From contig ARYC01000824.1 of assembly GCA_000711775.1 (NCBI GenBank), positions 19,732 through 83,731 on the forward strand: 64,000 bases of DNA. Direction: 5' to 3'. This stretch comes from Oxytricha trifallax. Its lineage: Eukaryota; Ciliophora; Spirotrichea; Sporadotrichida; Oxytrichidae. The notes under the pieces were generated by a model. That model was not told the DNA's origin. It worked only from the letters and a program-made list of their open reading frames with translations, and made no database searches. The position numbers and the translations under genes are program-made. Positions 25,201 to 37,200 of the stretch are shown in pieces (the first letter of the stretch is position 1; the number at the start of each line of letters is the position of its first letter).

Positions 25201-28200
25201 GGCACTAATGGCTTTTCATTTTACGGAGCACTCTATATCACTATGATTGATCAATGTCCACCCTGTTTGCTTCTCTTGTGCACTATCTATGACTGACAGT
25301 TCTTCGATAATCAACTCTAAGTCCCCATCTTCCATCATCCGTTTTTTCATGTACACTGCCAGTTCGATCTCATTTAACGGGAACTTATCATCTTGCCTCA
25401 GCATCTCACTCTTGAATTCTGCCTTTAGCATTCTTGTCTCAAAGGACTTTCTGTCCAATTCACTCACTCTTACTCTCGAATCTTGGCTTATCAGCGGTGC
25501 ATTTTGAAAAGAGAGCATGGGTAAGTCTGGTAGTATTGGTGGAGACAGCTTCGACCTCGCTCTTCAAAACTTACCTCTCATCTTCTATCTGAATCTGGAG
25601 TTTGGCGTTTGGGCAATCTCTGAATTTACTTTTCCATTGCTACTGTAGGTGATTCTTTACTGTCTGCTATCCTGAGCTCACTTATATAGAAATACTCTGT
25701 CACTCATTTCAGCATTCATTTTGTTTTAATTTAATAAATATATCTTTATTTATTCATATTGATCAATTATAGTGCAATTTGCAATTAAAAAAACTAAATT
25801 CATTGATTGGTACAATGGTACAATTTGCACTATTTTAAAATTACGCCCTAATATTTAAAAAAACTAAAAAAATATTTTAGTACAATGGTACAATAATTTA
25901 AGCTGGTCATAATAAATTTTAAATAACTGACTACAATTAAAAGTGTATTAAATCAAATTATCATTAAAGCCATTTGTAATTAGTGGCAGTTAATATTAAT
26001 TAAGGTAATATTTTCAGAATTTGAATCAATTTAGATCTCTAAAATACAAAAGTGAAATTTATAATCTGATTAATCTTTAATAATTAAAACCTAGTATTAA
26101 GAATAATTAGGGTTTTGCAGCTTGTGATCTAATTGCATCCGCGCATTTCTAAACCCAACTTATTGTTTATTCCAGTGAGTACCCGATTATATGTGCTTTT
26201 CCTGTTGTATCGGTCGGTTGCTTCACTTATTTTACGATATTCTTGAGTTCCCGTGTGAGTAGTTGCATTTTCAGCTCGTTATTGTAGCATTTTCTCGTTT
26301 AGTTGCAGGGATACGGAGTCTAACAGTATACTGTTTATCACCACAGCAAACTGTAAAAAATAGAATCGTAATTCTATATATGCAATTTTTTATATAATTA
26401 GTTGCTGTGACCAAGTATTTCACTTTCGATTTCTTGAATATCTCATTATTTGCTAAAATTAAATCACTTTCGTCTAAAAAGAATTCTCTCTAAAGAAATA
26501 AGTTTTTGCAAAAGCAAAAACATTTTAGCAAATAATGAGATATTCAAGAAATCGAAAGTGAAATACTTGGTCACAGCAACTAATTATATAAAAAATTGCA
26601 TATATAGAATTACGATTCTATTTTTTACAGTTTGCTGTGGTGATAAACAGTATACTGTTAGACTCCGTATCCCTGCAACTAAACGAGAAAATGCGACAAT
26701 AACGAGCTGAAAATGCAACTACTCACACGGGAACTCAAGAATATCGTAAAATAAGTGAAGCAACCGACCGATACAACAGGAAAAGCACATATAATCGGGT
26801 ACTCACTGGAATAAACAATAAGTTGGGTTTAGAAATGCGCGGATGCAATTAGATCACAAGCTGCAAAACCCTAATTATTCTTAATACTAGGTTTTAATTA
26901 TTAAAGATTAATCAGATTATAAATTTCACTTTTGTATTTTAGAGATCTAAATTGATTCAAATTCTGAAAATATTACCTTATAAGTACAGTTACTTATTTA
27001 TTTTTCAAATTTCCCAATTCAATTATACTTGAGCAATATTAGCATACTAAACTTTAATAAAATCAATTACTTATTATATTTACCTAATAAGGTTTAAGCT
27101 CAAGATTCAATAAAATAATAATTTATTTTATATAATTTTAAAGAGAAGTAAACTTAAAATAATCTAATTTGACATGAAACATTTAGGGGGATGAAACTGT
27201 TATTGAAGATACTTAATTTATCTTGAATTCAGCATATAGTGTAACAATTTTCGCAATGTATGCTCCAAACCTCTAAAAAATTAAATTATTATATGTTCTA
27301 ATATTCTACATTAATCGATGTGAATTCAGATAAAATTTTGCATACAGTTTATCTAAAAATATATTTATGGGCTTTTCTAATGTTACAATCAAAATCCCAA
27401 AACCATTTTGATTAGTAGGGTAAAGTTGGGGTTTTGTTAGGGTTATTAGAGAAATTAGGCGAGTTTGCAAAATGAGAATAGAAATTGGCAATTTTTGGGG
27501 TCTATTTATTATGAGAAATTTTTAGATTTACTGCTTAAGCTTAGGTATGGTGCGAGTATTAATATAAACTAACTCAAACCAGTTATGAATTATTATTCGA
27601 TTGCAAAGCTATTGTGTAAGAGTGCTTCTACTGTAAGATATCAGTGCTTGTAAGCTGTTTAGCATTTCAATTCTGGTTATTGATAACATCCTGTAAGAAA
27701 ATAAAAGTTCTCTAAGCAGCATATTGAATATCTCTGCGATTCTAAGACTCTTAAGTATTGGGCACATTTCCCACTTGACTAGCGAGCTGTGATGTTTCAT
27801 CGCAAGTTTCCTGACATGCGTATCTCAACATAGACTATCGCAAATATTTATTGAAGGAATGGTATTACCTTAAGGCTGTCAACAGAGTGAAGAGAGTGAT
27901 TGACTTTACTTTGCCATTTTATAGTAATAATTTAAACTATATATAAGATTAAATGCAGCTGTCTATTGATAATAACATAAAGTTCATACACGCTGATGAA
28001 GCTGAGTTTACGTTCAACACCTTTATTAATAATTCTTGGTACAAGAAGTACGATTATATAGAAGTGTATGACTAAAAGTTTAAGGTTGTCACTCACGCAA
28101 TTTTGGCTGGTATCAATGAAGATTCTGGCTTAGAAACTTATGTTATTCATCCTCGCTCTATTAAGCGAGAGCAGTATATAGAGTTCTTACATAACTAAGA

Positions 28201-31200
28201 GATAAGTACAACGATCAAGAGATCATCCTGTTTGTTGATAACCTCTCAGTTCATAAGACTAAGGAATCTAAGAGAGCTTATGAATAGTTAAAGATAACTC
28301 CTGTGTATAACTTTCCTTACAGTCCTCAGTTTAATAGAATCGAATTTTATTGGAGTTAGATTAAGACTCACTACAAGAAATTCTTGCTGTATCACCTAAT
28401 GCATGATCTACCAATCGACACCGTAGACTTAATACAGAGTAGTTGCAAGAGAATGGGTAAAGACTAGACTACAATATGTGCAAGGAAAGGAAGAATGAAA
28501 GTTTATTAATAAGTGTTAGACTTAAATGAATGTTTCACATATCAAATGAACTTTAAATGGATTCGGCTTCTCTTTCTTTTCTTCCTCTGGTGCTTTACTA
28601 GGACCCATGTTTCTTCTCTTTGTACCAGCACCAGCATCTATGTTCATATCATCAGACTTTTAAACTTCATTATAAAGTCTCTTGCTAACTTAATGAATGG
28701 TTTGAGACTTTCTCTCTCTGTTAACCTTTGCATTCTCTTCATTAGAAATATACCAGTTCCAGGTTTCCCTAAAAAGTTATAAATCAAAGCTTGCTAGAGA
28801 GATAAGGGTGCTTCTTAATCTCTGCTAGCCAGGTCTCGCATATTAGTATTCCTTGCTTAATTTAATCTTCAGGAGAAATAGAGTAGCGTATCTTATGAGC
28901 TTCTTCTATAATTTCTCTCTAATAATCCTCTTTTATTGTACCAAGAACACCAAAGAAGAAGTTTCTTACCGTTAACTTATTTTAGAGTGACTTCTTGCTA
29001 GGAAGGTAAATAACTACTTCCTCATCTTTCATTGCATTCTCGTAGAGATTTGTTACTAAAATCTCTGGGTAGTTAGGTATTTCAATCAGTTTTATTTCTT
29101 TGTTTTTAAAAGCTTTCTTCTAATCGCAGAGTGTTGCTTTTAAGAATGATATTTTAGTACCTTCTATCGTTGGAAGGAATAAACCAACTGTATACATCGT
29201 TGATTAACATCAATTTATTTTACCATGCTAAGTAAGGTATCGATAGAGATCCTCCTTGCTTCTTAATCTTGAGATCATTTCTTGAGCCTCAACCCTTTTC
29301 ATTTGTTCATTGAATGATTCCATTTTTGTGTTACTCTTCCTATTAATGAATTTCAAGTTTTAATTTATAGACTTCTGGATCCTATCCTTTAAAATCTTAC
29401 TATTAAATATGGGCATATAATAGAGGTCAACCCTGTAAAGATACGTGGAGAAAGTTCGCAGAAGCTGTAACATACTTCAGAGATGGAGTACATTTTTATC
29501 AATTTAGTTCCATAAAATTAGTACTAAATTTGTTTAAATTTAATTAGTACTGGTATTAAATTCGTTTAAGTTTAATTTGTACCAATTTAATAGTACCAAA
29601 GCTTAATTAGTACCTAGTTTTAATCCAGTGAGGTTTTAATGGAAAAGTTCCAACCTAGTTCAAAACTTAATTGATACCAGTACCAACCTGAACTTTATCT
29701 GAGTTGGTACCAGAATCAAAATATTAAGCATGAAATTACAAAAATTATAGTTATAAACTGAGAATAAATATGAAGTCTTAGAGCTGAGATCAAACAAAAA
29801 AAAAAAAACCCCAAAATCCATTAAATCGATAGCAACTCCTATATAGTCCAGCTATAGCTATAGAGGTTTTAAGAGCTTTATAATAGAAATTTAAATTTAA
29901 ATTTAAACATGGCGGTCAACTTAAATTGTAGAGCGGCACTTTAGGAGCAGATTAATGAATGCTTAACTTCGGTTCAACCAAGAAAGAAGAAGTTATATAT
30001 ATTCGGATGGAGGCAGAGCTAAGAGCTCTTGAATTTGAAGCACTAATTTTTATTATATAAGTTTAAAACATGAAACAGAAAGCTGAGATAGAAGTTTGAA
30101 CATTAATAAAATATGTTGAGGAAGAAAAGGAAAAGCTTCAGATTTAAAAGATTAAAATTTTTGAATGCTAAGACTGCTAAAACTTTTTCTCTGCTGATTC
30201 CAGTTTGAAGAGACATATGAAAGAAGGTTCACTCTGGGAAAGCTAAAGTGTATTTTAAGCATGATAAGATCGATGGCAGGTACTAGTGCACGACTTGTGA
30301 GAAGTCTTATACTCACTCAGCTAAAGTTAAGAAGCATATGCAGAAGCATCACCTAAGTGAGTTCTTGATTTAAGATTAAAAGACTTAGAAATTAGTGCAC
30401 GCTAAAAGAAATTCTAATAATCTTGAGACTTAAAAAGAACAATAGGAGAAGCTGAAGAGGCAAAAGCGAATTTAATTAATGAATCAACCTGCTGGTAATG
30501 TCTTTTTAGCTTGCTCTTAAGAGAGAGCCATGTATATTCCTGAACTAAATGCAGTAGACCTTAGCAGTTGTATTGAAAACTACTTACATATAAACATACC
30601 TGCTAAAGCAAAACTCATAGTGGTTGATGACTATGCCTACAAGGTATATCCTTTCAGCTATCTCCTTGAAAACGAGCAGTATTAAAATGAATTTGCTAAC
30701 TAATATATTGTACTAAGAGAGACTTAGAAAAAAGATTGCAAGAATTTGCTCAATCTAGATGGTGTTATTTTAGGATTTGGTTTCATCGCAATAAAGCTAA
30801 AAAGTTTGAAATGACTCTCCGAGATTATCTATATTAAAACAGATACCCAGATGACTTGAATGATATTCTATCTAATATGATAAAGGGTATTTAGGAACTT
30901 CACGAGCTTGGATACGTTCATAGAGATTTGAAGCCAGAAAATGTTATGCTAAACCTTTGTCCTTTAGAAGTAGTTGTAATCGATTTTAATAGAGCCTTAA
31001 GATAAGAGATTGTAACCTTAGAAAAGGTTCTTGGTACTCCAGGTTACTTCCCAATCAGAGAGAAATGGACTAATGGCTCTATTTAGTGGGATGTTTGTGC
31101 AGTAGCTGCAATAATATTAGAGTGCGATATGGAAAGCATGACTTACATTAATACAAAATATGAAAAATAATCAATAAATCTAGCTGAGAAGCACATAAAA

Positions 31201-34200
31201 CAAGATGATGTATGCTAAGAAATAAAGAAGATTGTAGAGAAGATAATTTTAACAGATCCAGCATATCCAAGACAATCATTAGACGATATGCTCGAACCAC
31301 TAAAGAAAGCGAGATTAAAGAGATACAACAAAGTCAAGCAAGTAACTTCGTGTGATATAATTAAACTAATACTCATTAAATACATAATAAAGTCTCATTA
31401 AACCTGCGTTTTCTCTACTAACACTAATAAAACCCCAATTTTACCCTACTAATCAAAGCACTTATAAACCTCACTAATGGGATTTGATGTTTTGAATAAG
31501 CAATACTATTTTTAGAGATCCCACTAAGTAACTCAAATTAATCTTTTGCTTAAAATTTACATTTTAGTGTCAAATCTGATGAGATAGAATTAAATAACAC
31601 GAGTATCAAGGGTAGTTTTATTCAGATCCTCATAAAAATATGATTTTATTATTTAATCTATGGTAAAATGATAAAGAAATTATTAATATATCATGAATGT
31701 TAACTTGACTGTCGAAAATACTCAATTTTTAAATGGAAAAGCCGAAAATGGAGGTGCAATTTATATATCTGGAGATAAATTTTAATTTAAATTGCTAATA
31801 TTTATCAAAACTTTATATAAATAAAATTTTAAGTAGATTCAAATATAACATTTATTAACAGTTTATTCTAAAACAATAAAGCTAAAGACTCTGGAGGAGC
31901 AATATATGCTTCATCTTTTCAATCTCTGATAATCAAGGATAAATTTGTCATAAAATTTTGTTTATTTTCCAATTTTATTAAACAACATAAGTTTAATTGC
32001 CGATTTTTGAATAATTATGCATTTTTAAGTGCAGGGGACGTTTTAGGAGAGTAAAACATCAAAGAATTTATTTTCTAAGATTCAATAATCCAGAATGAAG
32101 TTTATATAAATCAAAGGCTAGCAGGTAGAACACACCCCCCCCCATAATATACTTTTTTCTTTTTGTAGTCTTGTAGAGTTTTTGACGCTGAGCAAGAGTG
32201 TCAGAAGCGCCTTTTGCTTGCGAGCAAATGTTTTCGAGCTAGGACAAGAATTAAGTTCATTTTTATACATAAAAACATCATAAAACTAGTCAAAAACTTT
32301 TTTTTGTTGTTGTATCTATATTTTAATAAAAATCATTATTTGGGTGATTTTGTCGAATTCTGATTTATAAAATAATTATTTAAGATATGATTTGGAAAAC
32401 ATCCATTTTTGTCAAGAAACGCATAATTAATCCTAAAATTATAAAATATGAACAAAAATGGATGTTTTCCAAATCATATCTTAAATAATTATTTTATAAA
32501 TCAGAATTCGACAAAATCACCCAAATAATGATTTTTATTAAAATATAGATACAACAACAAAAAAAAGTTTTTGACTAGTTTTATGATGTTTTTATGTATA
32601 AAAATGAACTTAATTCTTGTCCTAGCTCGAAAACATTTGCTCGCAAGCAAAAGGCGCTTCTGACACTCTTGCTCAGCGTCAAAAACTCTACAAGACTACA
32701 AAAAGAAAAAAGTACATTATGGGGGGGTGTTTTACCTGCTAGCCAAATCAAATAATTTATTAATTTTATTAAGATACAAATATTAGCTTAATTAAAAATA
32801 ATACGTGTTATTTTAAAGTTTCAGTTAAATAATTTAATTTTAAAGTAAATTATTGAATAGGGTAAGCAGCAGATCAGCTTAAGTCATACTGTTTTCCTTT
32901 TTTTTAATTTCAAGCTAGAACTCATCTAATGAATTGAGCATTATGAGGTTTAGCAATATATGATGTGCTACCTTTCATAGGTCTGGAATACTTTGGTGAT
33001 AGGGTATTAAAGTAATCACAGCGAAAAGAAATCGATTAAAATCTCAGAAAATAATGGGAATTGCAAGAGTTTGTCCCTATTCATCTAACCGAGCATAAAA
33101 ATTCTTGATAAGATCAAGCACACATCCATATTTCTTGTGAATATTTAAATAAGATATTGATTCTGAGGAGATGTTCTTATTCTTGAATTTTTGTTTACAT
33201 CAATGTTTTCAACGGTATCATACGGTTTGATCGAGCAAATTTTAGTAAATATTTAACCTTATTTGATGGTAGCATTAATACATAAAGTGTCAGTAAGCTA
33301 TAGATTAATTTTTCAAATAATTTAGGCAATGTCAATCAAATTATAAAGCGTTTATTTTTTGGCAAGAAACCTTACAATAAAAAGTAAAAAAAACCTATTA
33401 TTGAGTAATAAATTTTAGGAGGAAACGCAAATGTTATGAATAGCGATTTCGGTGGCACAATCTAAATTTAATTTTACATATAGCTTAATTTTTTATAATT
33501 ACTTTTAATCTATTGCCAAGATTTAAAGTAAATACTATTTATAACTTATTTAAGATTGCTTTAAGTTTCATTTGAATGATTCAATTATTGTTATAATTTA
33601 TAGATATTTGTAATTATTACAGGAAGCAGAGCAAAGTATGCTGGATCGATTTACTTGATAGAAACTGAAGTTTATATTTTAAAGTAAAATAGTAAAAAAT
33701 ATGTAGTTCTAATTTTACTATTTTAAGTAAGAAAAGAGCAGGAGGAAAAGGCTGATGTCAGATACAAAATGTTCAATACTTAAATATTAAATTCAGTTGC
33801 TTATGAGGATGATGGTGGTAGTATTATGCTTGATAATGAAAGACCCAAAACCCTTTTTGCAACCTAATTTAATTTACTATTGATATTTGGTTGAGTAAAG
33901 GTATAGTCTACTAATTTTTATAGTCAAAGGTTTGTGCATAATTAATTTAAAAGATTATAAATCATTAAAAAACATAAATCTAATTTTTTCAAACTTTAAT
34001 TTTGCTATTTGACTGTATCTAATATTTATTCTTATTTTATTAGCTATGCTTGAATATTGTTAATATGCAATCTTGCTTAGACATTCCTTTTGCTTTTCAA
34101 AAGTTGCTTTTCTTAGAAACTTTTCACTCTTTCTGTTTATGTAAAAATATATTTAGTAATCTATGACTCTATAATAAAATTTTGCAATTAAAAATATCTA

Positions 34201-37200
34201 AAGCTATGTTTTGGTCCACTTCAATATCTCAATTTGGAAATAGCCTGAAATTTATCATGATATTTATGAAATATCTTTCTATTACTTAAAAAGAATTAAT
34301 CTATTCACTATAGCTAATTTATAAATTTGAACAATACTCTTTATACTTACTGATTATAATTGACTCGCAATAATGCCTTATAAATTTTATAACCTATATA
34401 TAATCCAAATTTAGCATAAACTTATTAGAGTCATTTATATCTTTAAAATACTAAATGATTTTGAGGTATTGAATGTCATGAACATGTAAATTGGAAATTT
34501 AGTATTATTTAATAATGAATTATTTTAAAGTAAAATTATTTATTATTTTAACATTTAACTTTTTCTAAATTTGACTATCTTAAATAGTTACGCTGCATCA
34601 AATGGTGGGGCAATTTATTCTAAATGTGATGCACCCAATTATAATTGCTTACTTAAGTTCACTGGTACTAGTAGATTTTAAAATAATGAAGCAGATCTTT
34701 CGGGAGGTGCCATATTTTGGAGAGATGTAGAACCCAAGTACTAGACTTTATCAGCATAGTTTTACTTCTAAAACAACTCAGCTGGGATTTATGGAGATAA
34801 CTTTAAAATTTATCTAGCATTTTGATATAGTTAATATTTTAACATTGGATCCTACTCACAGAAGTTAATAATGATAAGTGAAGTTGAGTACAGAGCTCAG
34901 TTGTACAGAGTTACAGGAGATTAATAATACACTGATCAGGGATCTGAGAGAATCTTGCAAGTCTCTGCTAATCATTTTTATAAGCAATTAATAATATATA
35001 TATTAATTAATCAAAATGTTTCTACCTAGGTATCTTAAAGCAATACCAGAAGTGGGGATACGCTCCCAAAAACTTATATTGCATTAGCTGATAAATACAA
35101 TTAAATAGTAGGGACAGCAGATCAAGCTACATTTATTTTTAATAGTAAAGTTTTCTATTAGAATCACTAATTTATAATTTTAAAGCTAAGTTATAAATTT
35201 CAGTGGTTGAAAAATCCAATAATACTTTGTATAAACCTTTGGTTGAAGGATAAACTTCATTTTATTCGGAAAAAGGCATGTTTAAAGTAAATGATTTGTA
35301 ATTTACAGGTACTCCAGGAAAAGATTATTAATTAGTTTTTAATACACAAGATGGTAAATTTGTTTAATTAATACATAAAGAAAATGAAGTAATAATATAT
35401 TAGAGTAAAGTTCTATCAAGTTTATTGATAAAACTATTTTATTTTTAACTAAGCCTTCTAATAAGGAGTATCTTGAAACAGTTTTAAAAAATGAAGAAGA
35501 AATCAGTTTTAAATTTGAGATCAATTTGAGAGAATGTGCAGTAGGAGAGCAATTTACCGACTCTGGAAAGTAAATTTAATTTCTATTTAAGAATCTATAG
35601 ATGCAATGAATGCCCTTCTGGAAGTAGTTTTTCATTAAACCTTTTATTAAAAGTAAAAGTTTATAATCTTAAGTGGCCTTAGTTTAGTTAAGATGGATTC
35701 TCCAGGGTAATGCTAATCTTGCCCTACTTCACAAGCTCTATGTAATGGTGGAAACAATGTGGGTCCTTAACCTGGTTATTGGAGAAAAAGTAATAAAACT
35801 TATGTGTTCGTTAAGTGCTTTAATGAAAATGCTTGTCTGTAAGTTTTTATGCATAAATAACCTTTAATTTAGTGGGATGATTCCTCCTGAAAACAATCCT
35901 TAAGGCTCATGTCGAGAAAGCTATTTTGGGATTCTATGTTCAGATTGTGAGACAGGATATAGTAGAACTGGAAACTTCGAATGCTCTCCATGTCCAGATA
36001 AAACTTAGAATGTTTTAAGAATCATAGCAATTATAATAGCAATGATAGCTGTCATTGTTTTCTTAATAAGATCTACTTTGAATGGTGCAGCAGAAACTAA
36101 AAATGTCACTTCGGTTTTCTAGAAAATTCTATTAAATCACATTTATAATGTTTATCTAAATAATTAAGAGAAAAGTTCAATAAATTATAGCTGCTAATGG
36201 TAACAGCTTCATTTAAATCTAAGATACTTTAATTGAAAAGTTTTAAAAAAGATTATTTTGCAAATTAATTTGCATTTTATTATATTCACTAAGATTTAGT
36301 AAATAAAATTTCATTGGCAATGTTTTGGGGTTATAATTTGACTTTGATTGGCCCAAGATACTCATAAGCTTCTTTTAGACATCTTAAAATGTGGGAGCAG
36401 CATCAGAATAGGTATTTTCTGTTGACTGCTTTTTAGTTAATGACAAGAAAAATAGTAAAAGTACTAGAAATACATTGAATATAATGATTTTATATTTTAA
36501 GTTTATCATGAGCCCCTTCTATATAAGATTGTTTTTATTTGCACTTTTGCCATTTATCCTATTAAAAATTTAAATAAAAAAAAGAGAGTATTTCTTGCAA
36601 GTTATAGTTTTTGGGGTATTCAAGCTAAGAGATTGAAAGACATAAAAATTATGAAAGTAAAAGGCATTTCAACTTTGGTCATTTTGCTGTTCTTAGTCCA
36701 TCCAAATATTGTCCAATATGTTTTTAAAACCTTCAAGTAAGAATTTGTTTCTTAAATTAATCTACTAGCTGTGTTACGGTGGACGATGATACAAGAATGA
36801 AAGAAGATCTTTCAGAAATTTGCTATTAGGGATCACATTTCTTTTGGTCAATTGGAGTAGCTCTTCCATCCCTGATTACGTGGGGTCTTGGAATACCTCT
36901 CTTTGCCTTTATTTTACTAACAAGGGAGAGGAAGGTTCTAGAGAAACTAGAGACTAGGTAGAAGTATGGATTCTTATTTAGGGGATATAGATTAAGGTTT
37001 TACTATTGGGAAGTTGTCATTATGTATAGAAAGATATCCTTGATATTTATTTCTGCTTTTCTCGTTAAATATGGAGTAATAACTAAAAATAAATGACTTT
37101 TAAATAGGCAATAACTCAAGCCTTAATTGTTTTTGTACTCTTAATCGTGTTCCTAGTGATAAATGTTAAGAAATCACCTTTCTAAACTGTGCCACTTAAC

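Larger units (their letters stand above)
23796..27037. mobile_element. Composite insertion: three tandem palindromes inside a 58-bp inverted repeat
   Basis: 23796-23854 and 26979-27037 are inverted copies of each other (attgct.aagtataattg through gtaactgtacttata) with one mismatch and one gap position. Between them sit three palindromic elements in a row (23856-24925, 24926-25989, about 26004-26977), each bounded by TTAA or a one-base variant and sharing the boundary TTAA with its neighbour. The whole block interrupts the giant gene. It could be serial insertion of three TTAA-specific elements or one compound element. Confidence 0.75.
27390..31494. mobile_element. TBE3: telomere-bearing element, full length (4.1 kb)
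   Basis: The left end CAAAATCCCAAAACC follows AAT (27387-27389); the right end gatgttttg is followed by AAT (31495-31497). The TIRs resemble TBE1 (tttgattagtagggtaaa mirrored as ttaccctactaatcaaa). Same three genes. Mutations in the telomeric tips and frameshifts in two genes point to an older copy. Confidence 0.92.

Noticed and set aside
25247-25507. Plus-strand ORF in palindrome P2
   Set aside because: Antisense to the more charged, more protein-like minus-strand frame; Ser-rich shadow composition.
26450-26710. 86-residue plus-strand ORF
   Set aside because: Made from the loop and right arm of palindrome P3.
33838-33860. aaaacccttttt-like string resembling a telomeric repeat
   Set aside because: Single short match inside a coding region; no partner end or AAT duplication.
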